A stretch of 64,000 nucleotides of DNA, taken from contig NZ_JBQHUB010000001.1 in NCBI RefSeq assembly GCF_052065415.1, forward strand, positions 186,001 through 250,000, written 5' to 3'. The position numbers were made by a program, and so were the translations under genes. This DNA is from Pseudoflavonifractor_A sp022772585. Its GTDB lineage: Bacteria > Bacillota > Clostridia > Oscillospirales > Oscillospiraceae. The notes beneath the pieces are model-generated. The model was not told where the DNA came from and did not search any database. It saw only the letters and a list, made by a program, of their open reading frames with translations. Shown piece by piece: positions 24,759-34,038 of this stretch (position 1 is the stretch's first letter; each line of letters opens with the position of its first letter).

Positions 24759-25631
24759 TTAGAACAGGTTTCCCAGAGAATTGACGATCTGGTATACGAT
24801 GATGACGATGTAGGTCATCATGAAGCACATGAGCATGATGAAGCTGAACACCCGGATCTTGGGCGGGATCTTGGCGGCCTTGGCCTTGAGGCGCTGCAGT
24901 TCCAATGCCTTCAGATCGTGGGACAGCATCTGGAAGTACATTCGCCCGTCGTCACCCCGCAGTATGCCGATGAGGCCGCGGACGATGTCCGAAATGATGG
25001 CGGAACCCATTCTGGCCTCAAAGCGGATGAGCGCCGCTTCATAGGAGGAGGAACGCATATCCGCAGTCAGCACATCCAGCTCCCGACCGAAATCAGATCC
25101 GGCGTGTTTCTTGTAGTTTTCCAGAATCCGCAGGACATCCCGGCTGGCTGCCAGCTCCTGATGGATGGTGGCGACGAACCGGGGCAGCTCGCCCTCGATC
25201 AGCTCCATTCTGGCCTTGACCAGCTCATCCGCCCGGCGGCTCTCTTTGAACCAGGTCAGAACGGCCAGCACCACGATGAGGGGACTCAGAATGGGCAGGA
25301 TCAGCAGGCACGGGATGATGCCGAGCAGGATGAGGCAGGGCTTCAAAATGGCGTAGGCCGTGTAGACCTGGGGCGTCATATCCAGCCCCGCCGCCGTGAG
25401 CTTGCTCTCCAGCCGGCGGTATTTGTATTCGTCCATTCGAATCAGCGGGGCCAGCTTCAGCGCCCAGCCGAGGATCAGCATCTCCAGAGCTTTGACCAGG
25501 CTCCGCTCCCGCCGTCCGGCGGAAATGAGCGCCCGTTCCGTGGCCAGTCTGGGAATCTTCAGAAGGTCGGCGAGGACGAAATACAGTCCGGCGGCCAGCA
25601 CGGTCCCGAACAGAAATAAAAGTGCGCCCAT
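24759..25631 (-). CDS. tadC: TadC-like pilus assembly membrane protein
   Basis: 290 aa type II secretion F-domain protein. One N-terminal helix, a pair of helices near residues 100-140, a cytoplasmic four-helix domain (about 150-240, with ELPRFVATIHQEL and the GSAIISDIVRGL segment) and a C-terminal helix. It pairs with TadB as the inner-membrane platform of the Tad pilus. Start at 25631 after GAGGTGAGGAA. Confidence 0.75.
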   Translation of the reverse strand: MGALLFLFGTVLAAGLYFVLADLLKIPRLATERALISAGRRERSLVKALEMLILGWALKLAPLIRMDEYKYRRLESKLTAAGLDMTPQVYTAYAILKPCLILLGIIPCLLILPILSPLIVVLAVLTWFKESRRADELVKARMELIEGELPRFVATIHQELAASRDVLRILENYKKHAGSDFGRELDVLTADMRSSSYEAALIRFEARMGSAIISDIVRGLIGILRGDDGRMYFQMLSHDLKALELQRLKAKAAKIPPKIRVFSFIMLMCFMMTYIVIIVYQIVNSLGNLF

Positions 25632-25635
25632 TTCC

Positions 25636-26565
25636 TCACCTCCGATACTCAATGGGCTGCGTCAGCTTCACCACGAAGGCAAAGGACACGAATACGGCTG
25701 CGATGCAGACGGCGATGACCATCTGGCCGGGAACGGTGTCTACCAGGGTGTGGTACCAATCGGTGTTGATGAACCGCACCAGCGGAATATTGATCAGCAC
25801 CAGAATCGCCATGGTGACGAATTCCTTGCGGGGGCCGAAAACCAGATTTTCCAGCTCTCCGTTGACCACTCTCATGTCCGACAGCTTGCTGACGATGGGA
25901 GTCAGGGTGCTTTTCAGGCTGCGGTCTGTCTGACACGCCATCACCGCTTCGCACCACTCCTGCCATACCTCATTGTCGATGGCATATTTCAGGTCATGAA
26001 GTGCGGCGTCCATGTCCGGGTCAATGTGCTTGATGCGGGTGAGGAACCGCTGGAACACATCCTGCACGGGGTGGTGCAGGTAGCGGATATTCTCCTCTAC
26101 GGCCTGCTGGAAGTTCTCTGTTCTCAGGTAGGCGGTGGTGATGACTGACAGCGCCGTTTCCAGCTCGGCGGCCACATCCTTTTTGAAGCTGCCGGCTGTC
26201 AGCTTGACATACCAGAACGGCGCCAGCATAAAGCCGACGGCCAGCACAGGGACAAGAAAAGCATTCCCGGCAAAAATGGCAATGCAGGCGCCAAGGGCAA
26301 ACAGTACCAGGGACGCCATGCACACCATGGGGAACTTCCCCTCACGCCCGGATGCGGCCAGCACCGCCTGCGCCTCTGTGATCTCCCGGCGGAAGAAGCC
26401 GGCCTTTTTTCGCTTGGTCGTCTCGTTGATATCCGCCCGGATGCTGCCGGGGGCGGCAGTCAGCCGGGAAAAGATGCTGTCGCTCATTTCTGCGGGTGAG
26501 ATCCGCAGCACCATAAAAAGCCCAGCGATCATGCCGATGCAGGCGATCAGTTGGATCATTGTCAT
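25636..26565 (-). CDS. tadB: TadB-like pilus assembly membrane protein
   Basis: 309 aa, second F-domain platform protein. N-terminal helix, a helix pair near residues 80-120, a cytoplasmic helical domain (ELETALSVITTAYLRTENF, typical of this family) and two C-terminal helices. ATGA overlap with the ATPase gene upstream; four bases separate it from tadC. Confidence 0.8.
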   Translation of the reverse strand: MTMIQLIACIGMIAGLFMVLRISPAEMSDSIFSRLTAAPGSIRADINETTKRKKAGFFRREITEAQAVLAASGREGKFPMVCMASLVLFALGACIAIFAGNAFLVPVLAVGFMLAPFWYVKLTAGSFKKDVAAELETALSVITTAYLRTENFQQAVEENIRYLHHPVQDVFQRFLTRIKHIDPDMDAALHDLKYAIDNEVWQEWCEAVMACQTDRSLKSTLTPIVSKLSDMRVVNGELENLVFGPRKEFVTMAILVLINIPLVRFINTDWYHTLVDTVPGQMVIAVCIAAVFVSFAFVVKLTQPIEYRR

Positions 26566-28058
26566 GCAGTTTCCTCCTTCCTCTGGATAAACTGCTCCAG
26601 CTCACCGCGGGGCATACCGTTTTCGATAAAGCGGCGCTGCAGGCTCTCGGACATCTCCTCGCACTTCCGGTGGTGTCCCTCAATGATGAACCGGTCGCCC
26701 TCCAGACGGTTTTCGGTGATATTGTACTCGTAGAGCTTGTGGAGCCGGCGGCTCCCATCCGGCAGGATCTCACATTCGGAGATGTTGGTGATGCGGCGCT
26801 CCTTGTTCTCCAGCTGGCGGCAGTAGACCACAATGGGATATGCCTCAGTGACATAGCCCATGAGCGTATCGTCGGGGGTGTCCACGGCCCGCTTGCACAG
26901 GGATACCATGCGGCGATAGGTGCCCTCGCTGGAGCTGGAGTGGATGGTAGTGAGAACGGCCACGCCCACGCGGGCGGCCTCCTGGGCGGCATTGGCCTCC
27001 GGGCCGCGCATCTCACCCACGGCGATGATGTCGGGATTGAAGCGAAGGGCGATGTCCAGCAGCGCGATCTGGTCGATGCGCTGCCGCTCGTTCTCACTGT
27101 CGCGGGTCTGGGTGTGGACGACGGAGTTGACCACCCTGCCGTTCTGCTCCCGGATGAGCTGAAGCTCACGGGAGCCGTCCTCGATGGTGAAGATCCGCTT
27201 GCGGTCGGGAATGGTGGACAGGAGCCAGCCTGCCACCGTGGTCTTGCCGGAGCTGGTCGCGCCTGCCACACAGATGGAGACGCCGTAGCGCAGGCAGGCG
27301 GACAGGAAATCCAGCATTTCCTCCGTAGCGGTGCCGCTGCCCACAAAGTCCTCCTTGGTCAGATTCTTGGGGTTGACGATTCGGATGGAGGCCGCGACGC
27401 CTGCGTCCTCGTCCAACACCGGGGTCTTGATGACCGAAACACGGATGTTCTTGGCCAGACGGGAGGTGATGATGGGACTGGCGTTGTCCAGCACCTTGCC
27501 GGAGTTCTGGAGCATACGGCGGATGACATTGGCCGCATGGTCCGGGGAGTCGAAGTGTTCCTCCAGCTTGACGGTGCGGCCGTCGGAATACTGGATCTCG
27601 ATGTCGCGCCAGGAATTGATGTCGATCTCCTCGATGCCATCGGCGAAGATGTACTTGGTCAGAAACCCATATTCGGCCATCTCCGTATACAGGGCGTCCA
27701 CCAGTTCGCTCTGAGTCATGCCGTCCACGGCCATGCGGTTATCCTGCAAATAGCGGGCGATCCGGCGCTTCATCTGCTCCTTGGCCTCGTCGCCGCCCTC
27801 CGTGATCAGGGTGGCATAGGTGCCGGAGAGGTAGGACTGCACCTGGCTGAGAACCTCCGCAAAGGGCATCCCCTTATTCTGGGGAGCGAAAAAGACATCG
27901 CTCGCTTTGGGCGCGACCTTGGTTTCCGCAAAAATAGCCCTTCCGGTATTTTCCTCAAAGGAGATGTCATGCACCCCGGCCTGCTCCTGCCTGACCTCCG
28001 CCGGGGCGGCGGACGGGGCCGTGGCGAACAACGAATTGCTTCTTCTGTCGCCAAGCAT
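26562..28058 (-). CDS. tadA: Tad pilus secretion ATPase (CpaF/TadA)
   Basis: 498 aa, normal length for CpaF. Walker A in GATSSGKTT (about residue 270), an Asp box near IFTIEDGSREL, Walker B in IIAVGEMRG and a His box (TTIHSSS). It powers assembly of Tad/Flp pili and is related to VirB11. The N-terminal extension of about 120 residues is usual. Overlaps tadZ and tadB by one to four bases, so the set is one operon. Confidence 0.9.
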   Translation of the reverse strand: MLGDRRSNSLFATAPSAAPAEVRQEQAGVHDISFEENTGRAIFAETKVAPKASDVFFAPQNKGMPFAEVLSQVQSYLSGTYATLITEGGDEAKEQMKRRIARYLQDNRMAVDGMTQSELVDALYTEMAEYGFLTKYIFADGIEEIDINSWRDIEIQYSDGRTVKLEEHFDSPDHAANVIRRMLQNSGKVLDNASPIITSRLAKNIRVSVIKTPVLDEDAGVAASIRIVNPKNLTKEDFVGSGTATEEMLDFLSACLRYGVSICVAGATSSGKTTVAGWLLSTIPDRKRIFTIEDGSRELQLIREQNGRVVNSVVHTQTRDSENERQRIDQIALLDIALRFNPDIIAVGEMRGPEANAAQEAARVGVAVLTTIHSSSSEGTYRRMVSLCKRAVDTPDDTLMGYVTEAYPIVVYCRQLENKERRITNISECEILPDGSRRLHKLYEYNITENRLEGDRFIIEGHHRKCEEMSESLQRRFIENGMPRGELEQFIQRKEETA

Positions 28059-28864
28059 CAGAACACCTCCTTGCAGATTTTCTCGATCTCCCGGCGGAAC
28101 GCCTTGCTGTCTTTCATGGAAAGATCATTCAGGAGCGTACCCTCCAGATACTGCTCCTCCAGCTCCTGGGAGTGCGGAAGCTGGAAAGCGACGCTCCCAA
28201 GTACCTGACCGATGCGGTCCGCCGCCTGGAGGGGCTTGATATTGGACGCTGCCTTGTACTGCTTATCCTCATCCCAGTGCAGTTCCCGAAGGAGCGGGAG
28301 CTGGCTGGACAGGTAGCCGATGGATTTCAGGTCGCAGTTGGCCAGCCGGAGGACGCTGTCGGCCTCCATGAGCGCCACGGCGGAGAGGATGTCATTGGCG
28401 ATATAGCTGGAGCAGTCGATGACCACATAGGGGGCGATCTCACGCAGGCCGCGGATGAGCTCCTCTGCCTGCTGCTTGGTGCAGGCCGCATAGGTGTACT
28501 CGTTTTCCCCCTTGCGCAGCCCCAGCATGGTCAGGTAGGACAGCTTCTTGTGGGTGGTCAGGTTGTGCTTGATGAGATTCACGGAGATCCGCTGGGCGGC
28601 GAAGATGCTGCCCAGGGATTTGTCGCACTCCAGTTCAGAGGGCGGGCAGATGCAGGGCATCATAGGGGCGGTCATATCGCAGAGCAGAAGCGCCACATTT
28701 TTCTTCTGGGAGGCCAGATGCTTTGCGATCTTTACCGCAGTCACAGTTTTGCCGCAGCCGGGGCTTCCCCAGACGGCCAGGACTCCACCGCCGGATTCCT
28801 GGGTGATTTCCACCTCCTCCGGCTCGGTGCTGCGGTGAAAGAGGCTTCCTTTCATGAAGTTCAT
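28058..28864 (-). CDS. tadZ: TadZ/CpaE-like P-loop protein
   Basis: 268 aa MinD/ParA-superfamily ATPase. A P-loop GSPGCGKTVTA lies at about residues 33-43, preceded by LAVWG; the switch-like VIDCSSYIAND is near residue 150. No N-terminal receiver domain is present, unlike CpaE of Caulobacter. It positions the Tad machinery at the membrane in known systems. ATGA overlap with cpaB upstream. Confidence 0.75.
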   Translation of the reverse strand: MNFMKGSLFHRSTEPEEVEITQESGGGVLAVWGSPGCGKTVTAVKIAKHLASQKKNVALLLCDMTAPMMPCICPPSELECDKSLGSIFAAQRISVNLIKHNLTTHKKLSYLTMLGLRKGENEYTYAACTKQQAEELIRGLREIAPYVVIDCSSYIANDILSAVALMEADSVLRLANCDLKSIGYLSSQLPLLRELHWDEDKQYKAASNIKPLQAADRIGQVLGSVAFQLPHSQELEEQYLEGTLLNDLSMKDSKAFRREIEKICKEVF

Positions 28865-29685
28865 TCCGCAGCCGCCTCGCTCTCTGCGGCAGGATCGGCG
28901 CCCTCGCTTTCCCCGGTTTCGGTATTCTCAGTCGCCTCGGCAGTCTCCTCGGCTTCCGGCTCGGCGTACAGCTCCTCGATCAGAGCGTCCTGCGCCTCGA
29001 TGAATGCGGAAGCGTTCTCGGCGGTCCCACGATAAACCAGCGCCAGATGCAGCTCGCTTTCCTGCTCCAGCCCGGCCAAAACTTTGGCCTGCTCGGTGGT
29101 CACCAGCAGGGTGACGGTGGAGGGCAGCTCTTTCTCATCCTCAATCGCCTCGCCGGTGTTGGCGTCATAGCCAGAGGAAGCGGTAACGGAAATGACCTCA
29201 ACATACTGCAGCTCGGGCGGGATTACGGTTTCGCCCATGCCCTGATAGTCGGCCACGAGGACGGAAACGATGTCGCCGCTCTCCAGCTTGCCGGAAAGGC
29301 CGGTGGCGAAGCTCTTGATGGTGACTGAGATAGCCTGTTTGGTGCCGTCCAGATTGTACAGATAGGCATTTTCGGCGGCGGGTTCGTTGGAGAGCTTGCT
29401 GGCCAGAATGTAATCGCCCACCTTCAGGTCGGCGGTGGCATACTTGCCGATGACCTCGTCTTTTTCTGTCATGATGCCGGACGGCAGGTTATAGGCGCCC
29501 ACCTCCACGGTCTGTACCATCTCGGCGGTAATCTCGTCGCCCTCCTTGATGTCGGCGGTGACGCGGACGATCTCAGCCTTCTCGCTGGCGCTGCGGCTGA
29601 ACAGAGGCGTCACCCCGAAGCAGATGACGAGCGCCAGGAGGATACACAGCACACCGATCACGGTGCGGTTACGGAAAATCTTCAT
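28861..29685 (-). CDS. cpaB: CpaB/RcpC-like pilus assembly protein
   Basis: 274 aa. One N-terminal membrane helix (residues 8-28), then a SAF domain (about 45-105, with IKEGDEITAEMV and VGDYILASKL) and a beta-rich domain. The last 50 residues are Glu/Ala-rich and probably disordered. CpaB helps form the outer part of Tad pilus systems; in a Gram-positive host it would sit outside the membrane. Start at 29685 follows AGGAGGCTTAT. Confidence 0.8.
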   Translation of the reverse strand: MKIFRNRTVIGVLCILLALVICFGVTPLFSRSASEKAEIVRVTADIKEGDEITAEMVQTVEVGAYNLPSGIMTEKDEVIGKYATADLKVGDYILASKLSNEPAAENAYLYNLDGTKQAISVTIKSFATGLSGKLESGDIVSVLVADYQGMGETVIPPELQYVEVISVTASSGYDANTGEAIEDEKELPSTVTLLVTTEQAKVLAGLEQESELHLALVYRGTAENASAFIEAQDALIEELYAEPEAEETAEATENTETGESEGADPAAESEAAAE

Positions 29686-29695
29686 ATAAGCCTCC

Positions 29696-30103
29696 TTATA
29701 AGAAATATGCGGGAATGAATCCTGCGGCAATGAACGGGACCAGTGGGCAGGTGAACCGGGTGGGGCGGTGGGAGAGCTTCAGGACAAGACTTTTTCCCAG
29801 CACAAACAGGGCGTAGCAAAAGGTGAACAGCGTAAGCCCCGCGAGAGTGCGGGAAAGGCCCAGCACAAACCCTGCTGACGCCGCAAGCACCGTATCCCCG
29901 GCCCCGTTTTTCCCAAAACCCGCCCCCAGATAGAAGGGCAGCCCTCCCGCAAGCGCCCCAAAAAAGGAGGCGGGGCTGATGGTGATCAGCCCCGCCAGCA
30001 CGAGCGCCACACAGACCCGGTCATCCACCAGGCGGTGCCGGACATCATAGATGGAAGCACCTATCAGGCAGCCGCAGAAGACCAGCGCCTGCGCCCAGTG
30101 CAT
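29696..30103 (-). CDS. tadV: A24-type prepilin peptidase (TadV/CpaA)
   Basis: 135 aa polytopic aspartic protease. The two catalytic aspartates are visible in IYDVRHR (about residue 20) and in the GAGD motif (about residue 68). It lacks the N-terminal methylation domain, as usual for TadV. Its substrates are the three GEG-motif proteins of this operon. Coupled to the pilin gene by a TGATG overlap. Confidence 0.85.
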   Translation of the reverse strand: MHWAQALVFCGCLIGASIYDVRHRLVDDRVCVALVLAGLITISPASFFGALAGGLPFYLGAGFGKNGAGDTVLAASAGFVLGLSRTLAGLTLFTFCYALFVLGKSLVLKLSHRPTRFTCPLVPFIAAGFIPAYFL

Positions 30104-30357
30104 CAGCCGGCGTAGTCGAACATCTCCTGGATGCGCTGAGTCACGGTGGGCATGACCGTGTCGTTCAGCACAGCGTACAGGCCGGCCAGCACCAGGGCGC
30201 CCAGAACGACGGCGATCAGCACCTTGACGGCGGTATCGATATAGCCCTCGCCGGCGTTGCCGCAGACGGCGCGGCGGTGGAAGGCGGCGATGGAGGTCTG
30301 GCAGTAGATGGCGGCGGACTTGGCGGACTTGGCGATATTCTTGAACAGCTTCTTCAT
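30103..30357 (-). CDS. Flp-type pilin (DUF6133-like)
   Basis: 84 aa. Basic leader (residues 1-35) ending in CGNAGEGYIDTAVKVLIAVV: a prepilin-peptidase site followed by the hydrophobic assembly helix, then a 20-residue polar tail. The start at 30357 follows GGAGGAATGTACCTT. First gene of the Tad operon, consistent with the major pilus subunit. Confidence 0.75.
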   Translation of the reverse strand: MKKLFKNIAKSAKSAAIYCQTSIAAFHRRAVCGNAGEGYIDTAVKVLIAVVLGALVLAGLYAVLNDTVMPTVTQRIQEMFDYAG

Positions 30358-30488
30358 AAGGTACATTCCTCCTGTAAGTAAAAATGATTTTTGGTAGTGT
30401 GTTGGCTGGAAAGAGATCATGGGATGCGTTTGGGGAGGCCCCCGGCCTCGGCTGGGCAAAGGAAAATCCGGGCGGCTATCCTCCCAGA

Positions 30489-31052
30489 CTACATAGTCAT
30501 TTCGTGGCATTCGTTCTGCTCCTGACGCTGGTCGAACTGGATGGGACGGAATCCAACGCGGTCGCAGTAGAAGAACTCGCTGCCGGAATCATCGTACAGC
30601 TCCACCACATCGGACAGAGCCATCCGGTAGCCCTGATATCCGGGAGGCGGGCTGTCCCGGCAGATGGCGTAAATCTGTTCCAGATCATTGGTGCCAAGAT
30701 TGCCGTCAAAGACCTGCGTATAATTGTCTGCGTCCGGTTCTCCGAACCGCTGGATCAGATCTTCATATCCGATAAAGCGCATGGTGACATCCACGCCTTT
30801 CCGGAGCTGCCAGATGCGGCAGCCTTTTTGCGGCTGCCCCAGCTCCTCGCCGGGCGCCTCTCCGGCTGCAAGGCGGTCAAATACGCCTTCCTTCCACTGA
30901 GGCGTCAGATTCAGCCGGGCCAGGTAGTGGGACAGCTCATCCGTCTGGAACATCTCGTCCACAACAGCGGCGTCATCCTTCACATAGCCCACCATGTTGC
31001 CATAGAAGATCAGGCGGTTTCGATTGTCTATTGTGAAGCGGACCAAAATCAC
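30489..31052 (-). CDS. YodL-domain protein
   Basis: 187 aa, GTG start after GGGAGGTGAT. The last 70 residues carry a YodL-like domain (LEQIYAICRDSPPPGYQGYR, then LSDVVELYDDSG and FFYCDRVGF). The first 100 residues are a helical domain common in element proteins. Function unknown; such proteins accompany antirestriction genes in Clostridia elements. It ends in the CHEMTM tail with no ribosome-site role, since the next gene is 130 bases away. Confidence 0.7.
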   Translation of the reverse strand: MILVRFTIDNRNRLIFYGNMVGYVKDDAAVVDEMFQTDELSHYLARLNLTPQWKEGVFDRLAAGEAPGEELGQPQKGCRIWQLRKGVDVTMRFIGYEDLIQRFGEPDADNYTQVFDGNLGTNDLEQIYAICRDSPPPGYQGYRMALSDVVELYDDSGSEFFYCDRVGFRPIQFDQRQEQNECHEMTM

Positions 31053-31077
31053 ATCACCTCCCTTCAGGGCGAGCGGC

Positions 31078-31437
31078 TCACATCTGCTGGCTCATGGCCT
31101 GGTCGGGAGCGTCGCCTTTCTGCTCCTGCTGCTCCTGGAGCTTCTGCTCGTAGGCGTCGTTGACGGCGTCCACCAGAGCGTTCCGGGCCTCGGCGGTGAT
31201 GGCGTGGAAGGTGTCGTTGTACTTGGTCTCACCGTTTTTCTTGTAGGAGTCCTGGGGCATGGAGATGAAACGGCCCTTGTCCGACTCGATGACCCGGATG
31301 CCGTGGACGGCAAAGGCGCCGCCGATGGTGGCGCTGGCAAAGGCTTTGGTCTTGAAATCTCCGTCCATCAGACGGTCGATCCGCGCCTCTACCTGGGGCG
31401 TGGTGGCTTCCTGCTGTTTCTTCTTGGTTGTTGCCAT
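31078..31437 (-). CDS. SpoVG-family protein
   Basis: 119 aa. The SpoVG fold pattern is clear: KAFASATIGGAFAVHGIRV, then GRFISMPQDSYKKNG, TFHAITAEARNAL. SpoVG proteins bind nucleic acids and regulate septation and other processes; element-borne copies like this one are common. The start at 31437 follows AAAGGAGCTTGATTACC. Basic N-terminus, Gln-rich C-terminus ending MSQQM. Confidence 0.8.
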   Translation of the reverse strand: MATTKKKQQEATTPQVEARIDRLMDGDFKTKAFASATIGGAFAVHGIRVIESDKGRFISMPQDSYKKNGETKYNDTFHAITAEARNALVDAVNDAYEQKLQEQQEQKGDAPDQAMSQQM

Positions 31438-31457
31438 GGTAATCAAGCTCCTTTCAC

Positions 31458-32186
31458 TCACATGGTTGGGGTGGTCATATCGGGAGATTCGGCGGGATCT
31501 TCCTGCCGGATCTGCTTCAGGCTCTCTCTGGCCCAGTCGGGCAGATGCTCCTCCCGGAGAATGCCGATGAAGTCGCTGCGGTTCCACCGGGTCTGCTCCC
31601 CGTCGCCGAGGCAGGTGGCGTATACCGCCCTGCCCGCGGCGTTGGGGGCGCAGCCAAACCCGCCGGTCGCCAGCCAGAGCTGGTTTTCGGGAGCCCAATA
31701 GGACTCCCTCAAAGTCATGGGACTCATGTCCAACACCTTGCCTTCCAGCTCCTGCCCGGTCATATCGTCACAGTGGGAGCGCGTAAACAGCCCAAGCGCA
31801 TCCTGGGCTTCCCGAAACTCATTTACGAAGATGTCCAAAACACCGGCGTGACTTTCTACCATAAACTCATGGTTCCGGTCGATGTGGGGGATGAAGGTTG
31901 CGGCGGCCCATTCCTTGTTCCGGCGGCTGAAGCGTCCATCCTCCGGCTTCAACTGAATGGTGGCGGCCAGCACCCATCCCACACGCTTGAAGCCAAAGTC
32001 CTCGATGACGCCCCTGGCGCAGTCGTGGCTCAGGTGCATCCCGTCAAAGCCCCTGCGGATGGCCTCCTCGATGGCCTGCTTACAGGCGATGTTCTCCAGA
32101 TGGCTCGCACGCCAGAGGGCCAGTTCGTTCTGCCGCCTGGCCTCGGAAACAGAGCCGAGATAGAGATAAGCGTGATCCTTAGTCAT
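31458..32186 (-). CDS. DUF3849-domain protein
   Basis: 242 aa. Residues 1-120 match DUF3849: YLYLGSVSEARRQ, LENIACKQAIEEAI, VIEDFGFKRVGWVLAAT and DGRFSRRNKEWA. The C-terminal half carries WLATGGFGCAPNA, typical of a second element-associated domain. No function known. Starts inside the upstream gene and ends MTTPTM. Confidence 0.75.
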   Translation of the reverse strand: MTKDHAYLYLGSVSEARRQNELALWRASHLENIACKQAIEEAIRRGFDGMHLSHDCARGVIEDFGFKRVGWVLAATIQLKPEDGRFSRRNKEWAAATFIPHIDRNHEFMVESHAGVLDIFVNEFREAQDALGLFTRSHCDDMTGQELEGKVLDMSPMTLRESYWAPENQLWLATGGFGCAPNAAGRAVYATCLGDGEQTRWNRSDFIGILREEHLPDWARESLKQIRQEDPAESPDMTTPTM

Positions 32187-32685
32187 CGCCCTCGTCCTCA
32201 TCCGGCTCCATGACTGCCTTGACCAGCTTCTCGAAACCGGCTCTGTCGATGCCGAGCTGTTCCAGACTCTTGTCCAGCTCGGCCGCCCACTTGGTCTTGC
32301 GGTCATCGGACACCACCAGAACAGCGCCGTCCACGCTGACCACACAGAGGTTGTCGTGCAGGATGCCGGCATCCGCAAAGGCCTCTGCAGGAATGGGCAG
32401 CATATCCTCGCCGCAGCCAAAACAACCGTCGCACGGGTCCGCATCGCCCTCCTGATCCTCCCATACGGCCATCATATCCGCCCACAGGCTGTTGGTCAGC
32501 CGAATCAGCGCCATCATAGCGGCGGCTTTCTCCACCGGCTCCATCTCCTGCTTAAGCAGGACAATGGCGTTTTCCAGGGTATGCATCTCCAGCGTTTCCT
32601 CCTGCTCCAGACCACTCAGGGTGAGGGCCGCAGGCTGAATGACAGCCTTGCCGTCGTTGGTGTACTTGATAAAGGTCATCTTCAT
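32179..32685 (-). CDS. hypothetical conjugative-element protein, 168 aa
   Basis: Acidic protein with a CDGCFGCGED cysteine cluster at about residues 87-96 that could hold a metal, and a C-terminal domain resembling small element proteins (NLCVVSVDGAVLVV, then LDKSLEQLGIDRAGFEKLV). ATGA overlap with the dam gene. No function assigned. It does not carry the methionine tail. Confidence 0.6.
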   Translation of the reverse strand: MKMTFIKYTNDGKAVIQPAALTLSGLEQEETLEMHTLENAIVLLKQEMEPVEKAAAMMALIRLTNSLWADMMAVWEDQEGDADPCDGCFGCGEDMLPIPAEAFADAGILHDNLCVVSVDGAVLVVSDDRKTKWAAELDKSLEQLGIDRAGFEKLVKAVMEPDEDEGDD

Positions 32686-33665
32686 TCCTCCGTTTTATCA
32701 GATTTTGTTTTCGGTTCGTGGATCAGCGTGTAGCGCCCGTCGTCTTCCTCCGCGGCTGACAGATTGAAAATGCTGAGCTGCCAATGCCTTGCGGAGTTAT
32801 AGAGGCGGGGATCATAGTTGGTGATGACGATCTCCTCGTATTCGCTTCCGGCCTTCTGGGACATACTGTTAGGGCGTGTGGTGTAGAAGATGTAAAATTC
32901 CTTGTACAGATCTACGATGAAGGGGCAGTAGTTGTAGGAAACCATCACAAACCCCTGGCACTCCAGAAGCGCATCGTGGAGGCGCTGGTGGTCTTCCTTG
33001 GGAAAGCCCACCGCATAGCAGTCCTCCGCATCGTAGTAAGGCGGGTCACAGTAGAAGAATGCGTCTTCCCGGTCATATTGGCGGATGAGGTCGACGCAGT
33101 CCTTGTTCTCGATGACCACCTCCGCCAGTCTGCGGGAGCACTCCCAGACCAGATGGAAAAAGCGGCGGATGTCGCAGGATTTTCCGGCGAAGGATTTTGC
33201 GCCGCCGCTGAAGCTGTACCGGATGAGCTTGAAATAGTCGGCGGCTCGCCGCACATCTCCGCGAGGCGCCCGTTCCAGCATCATCCTTCGGATGGTTTTG
33301 GCATCCGGCGGTTCCAGATATCGCTGAGTCAGCTCCATCTCCTCGTCCAGATAGTCATCGGTGAATTCCTCGCGGGAGAAGAACTTATACAGCACATTGA
33401 AGTCATCACGGGTGTTCAGCGGCAGAAAGCCAAGCTCCAGAAGGAGCGCCATAGTTCTGTTTTTGACACAGCAGAACAGATTGGTCAGGTCGCCGTTGAA
33501 ATCGTTATAAACCTCCATGCATCCCTGCTGGATCGGGCGGCTCAATGTCACTGTCCCGCTGCCGCCGAACACATCGATAAACCGGGAATAGCGCGAGGGG
33601 GACAGCTTATGGATCAGCCAGAGCAGCTTGCTTTTGCCTCCCACCCAGGGGATGAAGCTTTTCAA
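32682..33665 (-). CDS. dam: DNA adenine methylase (Dam/D12 class)
   Basis: 327 aa N6-adenine methyltransferase. SAM-binding FxGxG in FIDVFGGSGTVT (about residue 30), and catalytic DPPY at about residue 205 (FFYCDPPYYD). The N-terminal WVGGKSKL motif is typical of D12-class enzymes. No restriction partner is adjacent, so it is an orphan methylase that could protect element DNA. Its ribosome site is encoded in the end of the upstream gene (GGAGGTGAT). Confidence 0.9.
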   Translation of the reverse strand: MKSFIPWVGGKSKLLWLIHKLSPSRYSRFIDVFGGSGTVTLSRPIQQGCMEVYNDFNGDLTNLFCCVKNRTMALLLELGFLPLNTRDDFNVLYKFFSREEFTDDYLDEEMELTQRYLEPPDAKTIRRMMLERAPRGDVRRAADYFKLIRYSFSGGAKSFAGKSCDIRRFFHLVWECSRRLAEVVIENKDCVDLIRQYDREDAFFYCDPPYYDAEDCYAVGFPKEDHQRLHDALLECQGFVMVSYNYCPFIVDLYKEFYIFYTTRPNSMSQKAGSEYEEIVITNYDPRLYNSARHWQLSIFNLSAAEEDDGRYTLIHEPKTKSDKTEE

Positions 33666-34000
33666 GCGGTATCACCTCCCTCCAGGGGGAGGGATATCTG
33701 GCCGCTGTCGGTAAATTGCTCCAACGCTTTGGTGAGGCCGCGCTCCGCATGGGAGATCTTCTTGATCCTGCTTCGGAGCTGCCGGATCGTCCTCCGCAGT
33801 TCCTCCTCGGTGTCGGCGTAATAATAGCCGGAATCAGAGCTGCAAATGGGGATGCCATCCCCGCGCAGGCAGTTGATTGTGCGGCGAAGGTCAGGCCCGC
33901 GAATCTGAAAAGCGGCCTCCAGCTCACGGCTGGGGACGACTCTCAGCTCTCCGCGGTGATACTCCTTCAGGTGCTTGGCGATAGGGTTGTCCGTCATCAT
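33662..34000 (-). CDS. small winged-helix-like protein beside dam
   Basis: 112 aa. Residues 10-65 suggest a winged helix (VVPSRELEAAF, GPDLRRTINCLRGDGIPI, GYYYADT), followed by a long basic helix (RRTIRQLRSRIKKI). This pattern is seen in small phage and element regulators. First gene after a terminator; ribosome site AAAGGAGTCTTC. Its last codons supply the ribosome site for dam. Confidence 0.65.
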   Translation of the reverse strand: MMTDNPIAKHLKEYHRGELRVVPSRELEAAFQIRGPDLRRTINCLRGDGIPICSSDSGYYYADTEEELRRTIRQLRSRIKKISHAERGLTKALEQFTDSGQISLPLEGGDTA

Positions 34001-34038
34001 GAAGACTCCTTTCCGGGACAGTTACCCGGAAAGAGCGC

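Noticed and set aside
26559..28208. 549-codon plus-strand frame over tadA
   Set aside because: Shadow; the minus-strand ATPase motifs are complete.
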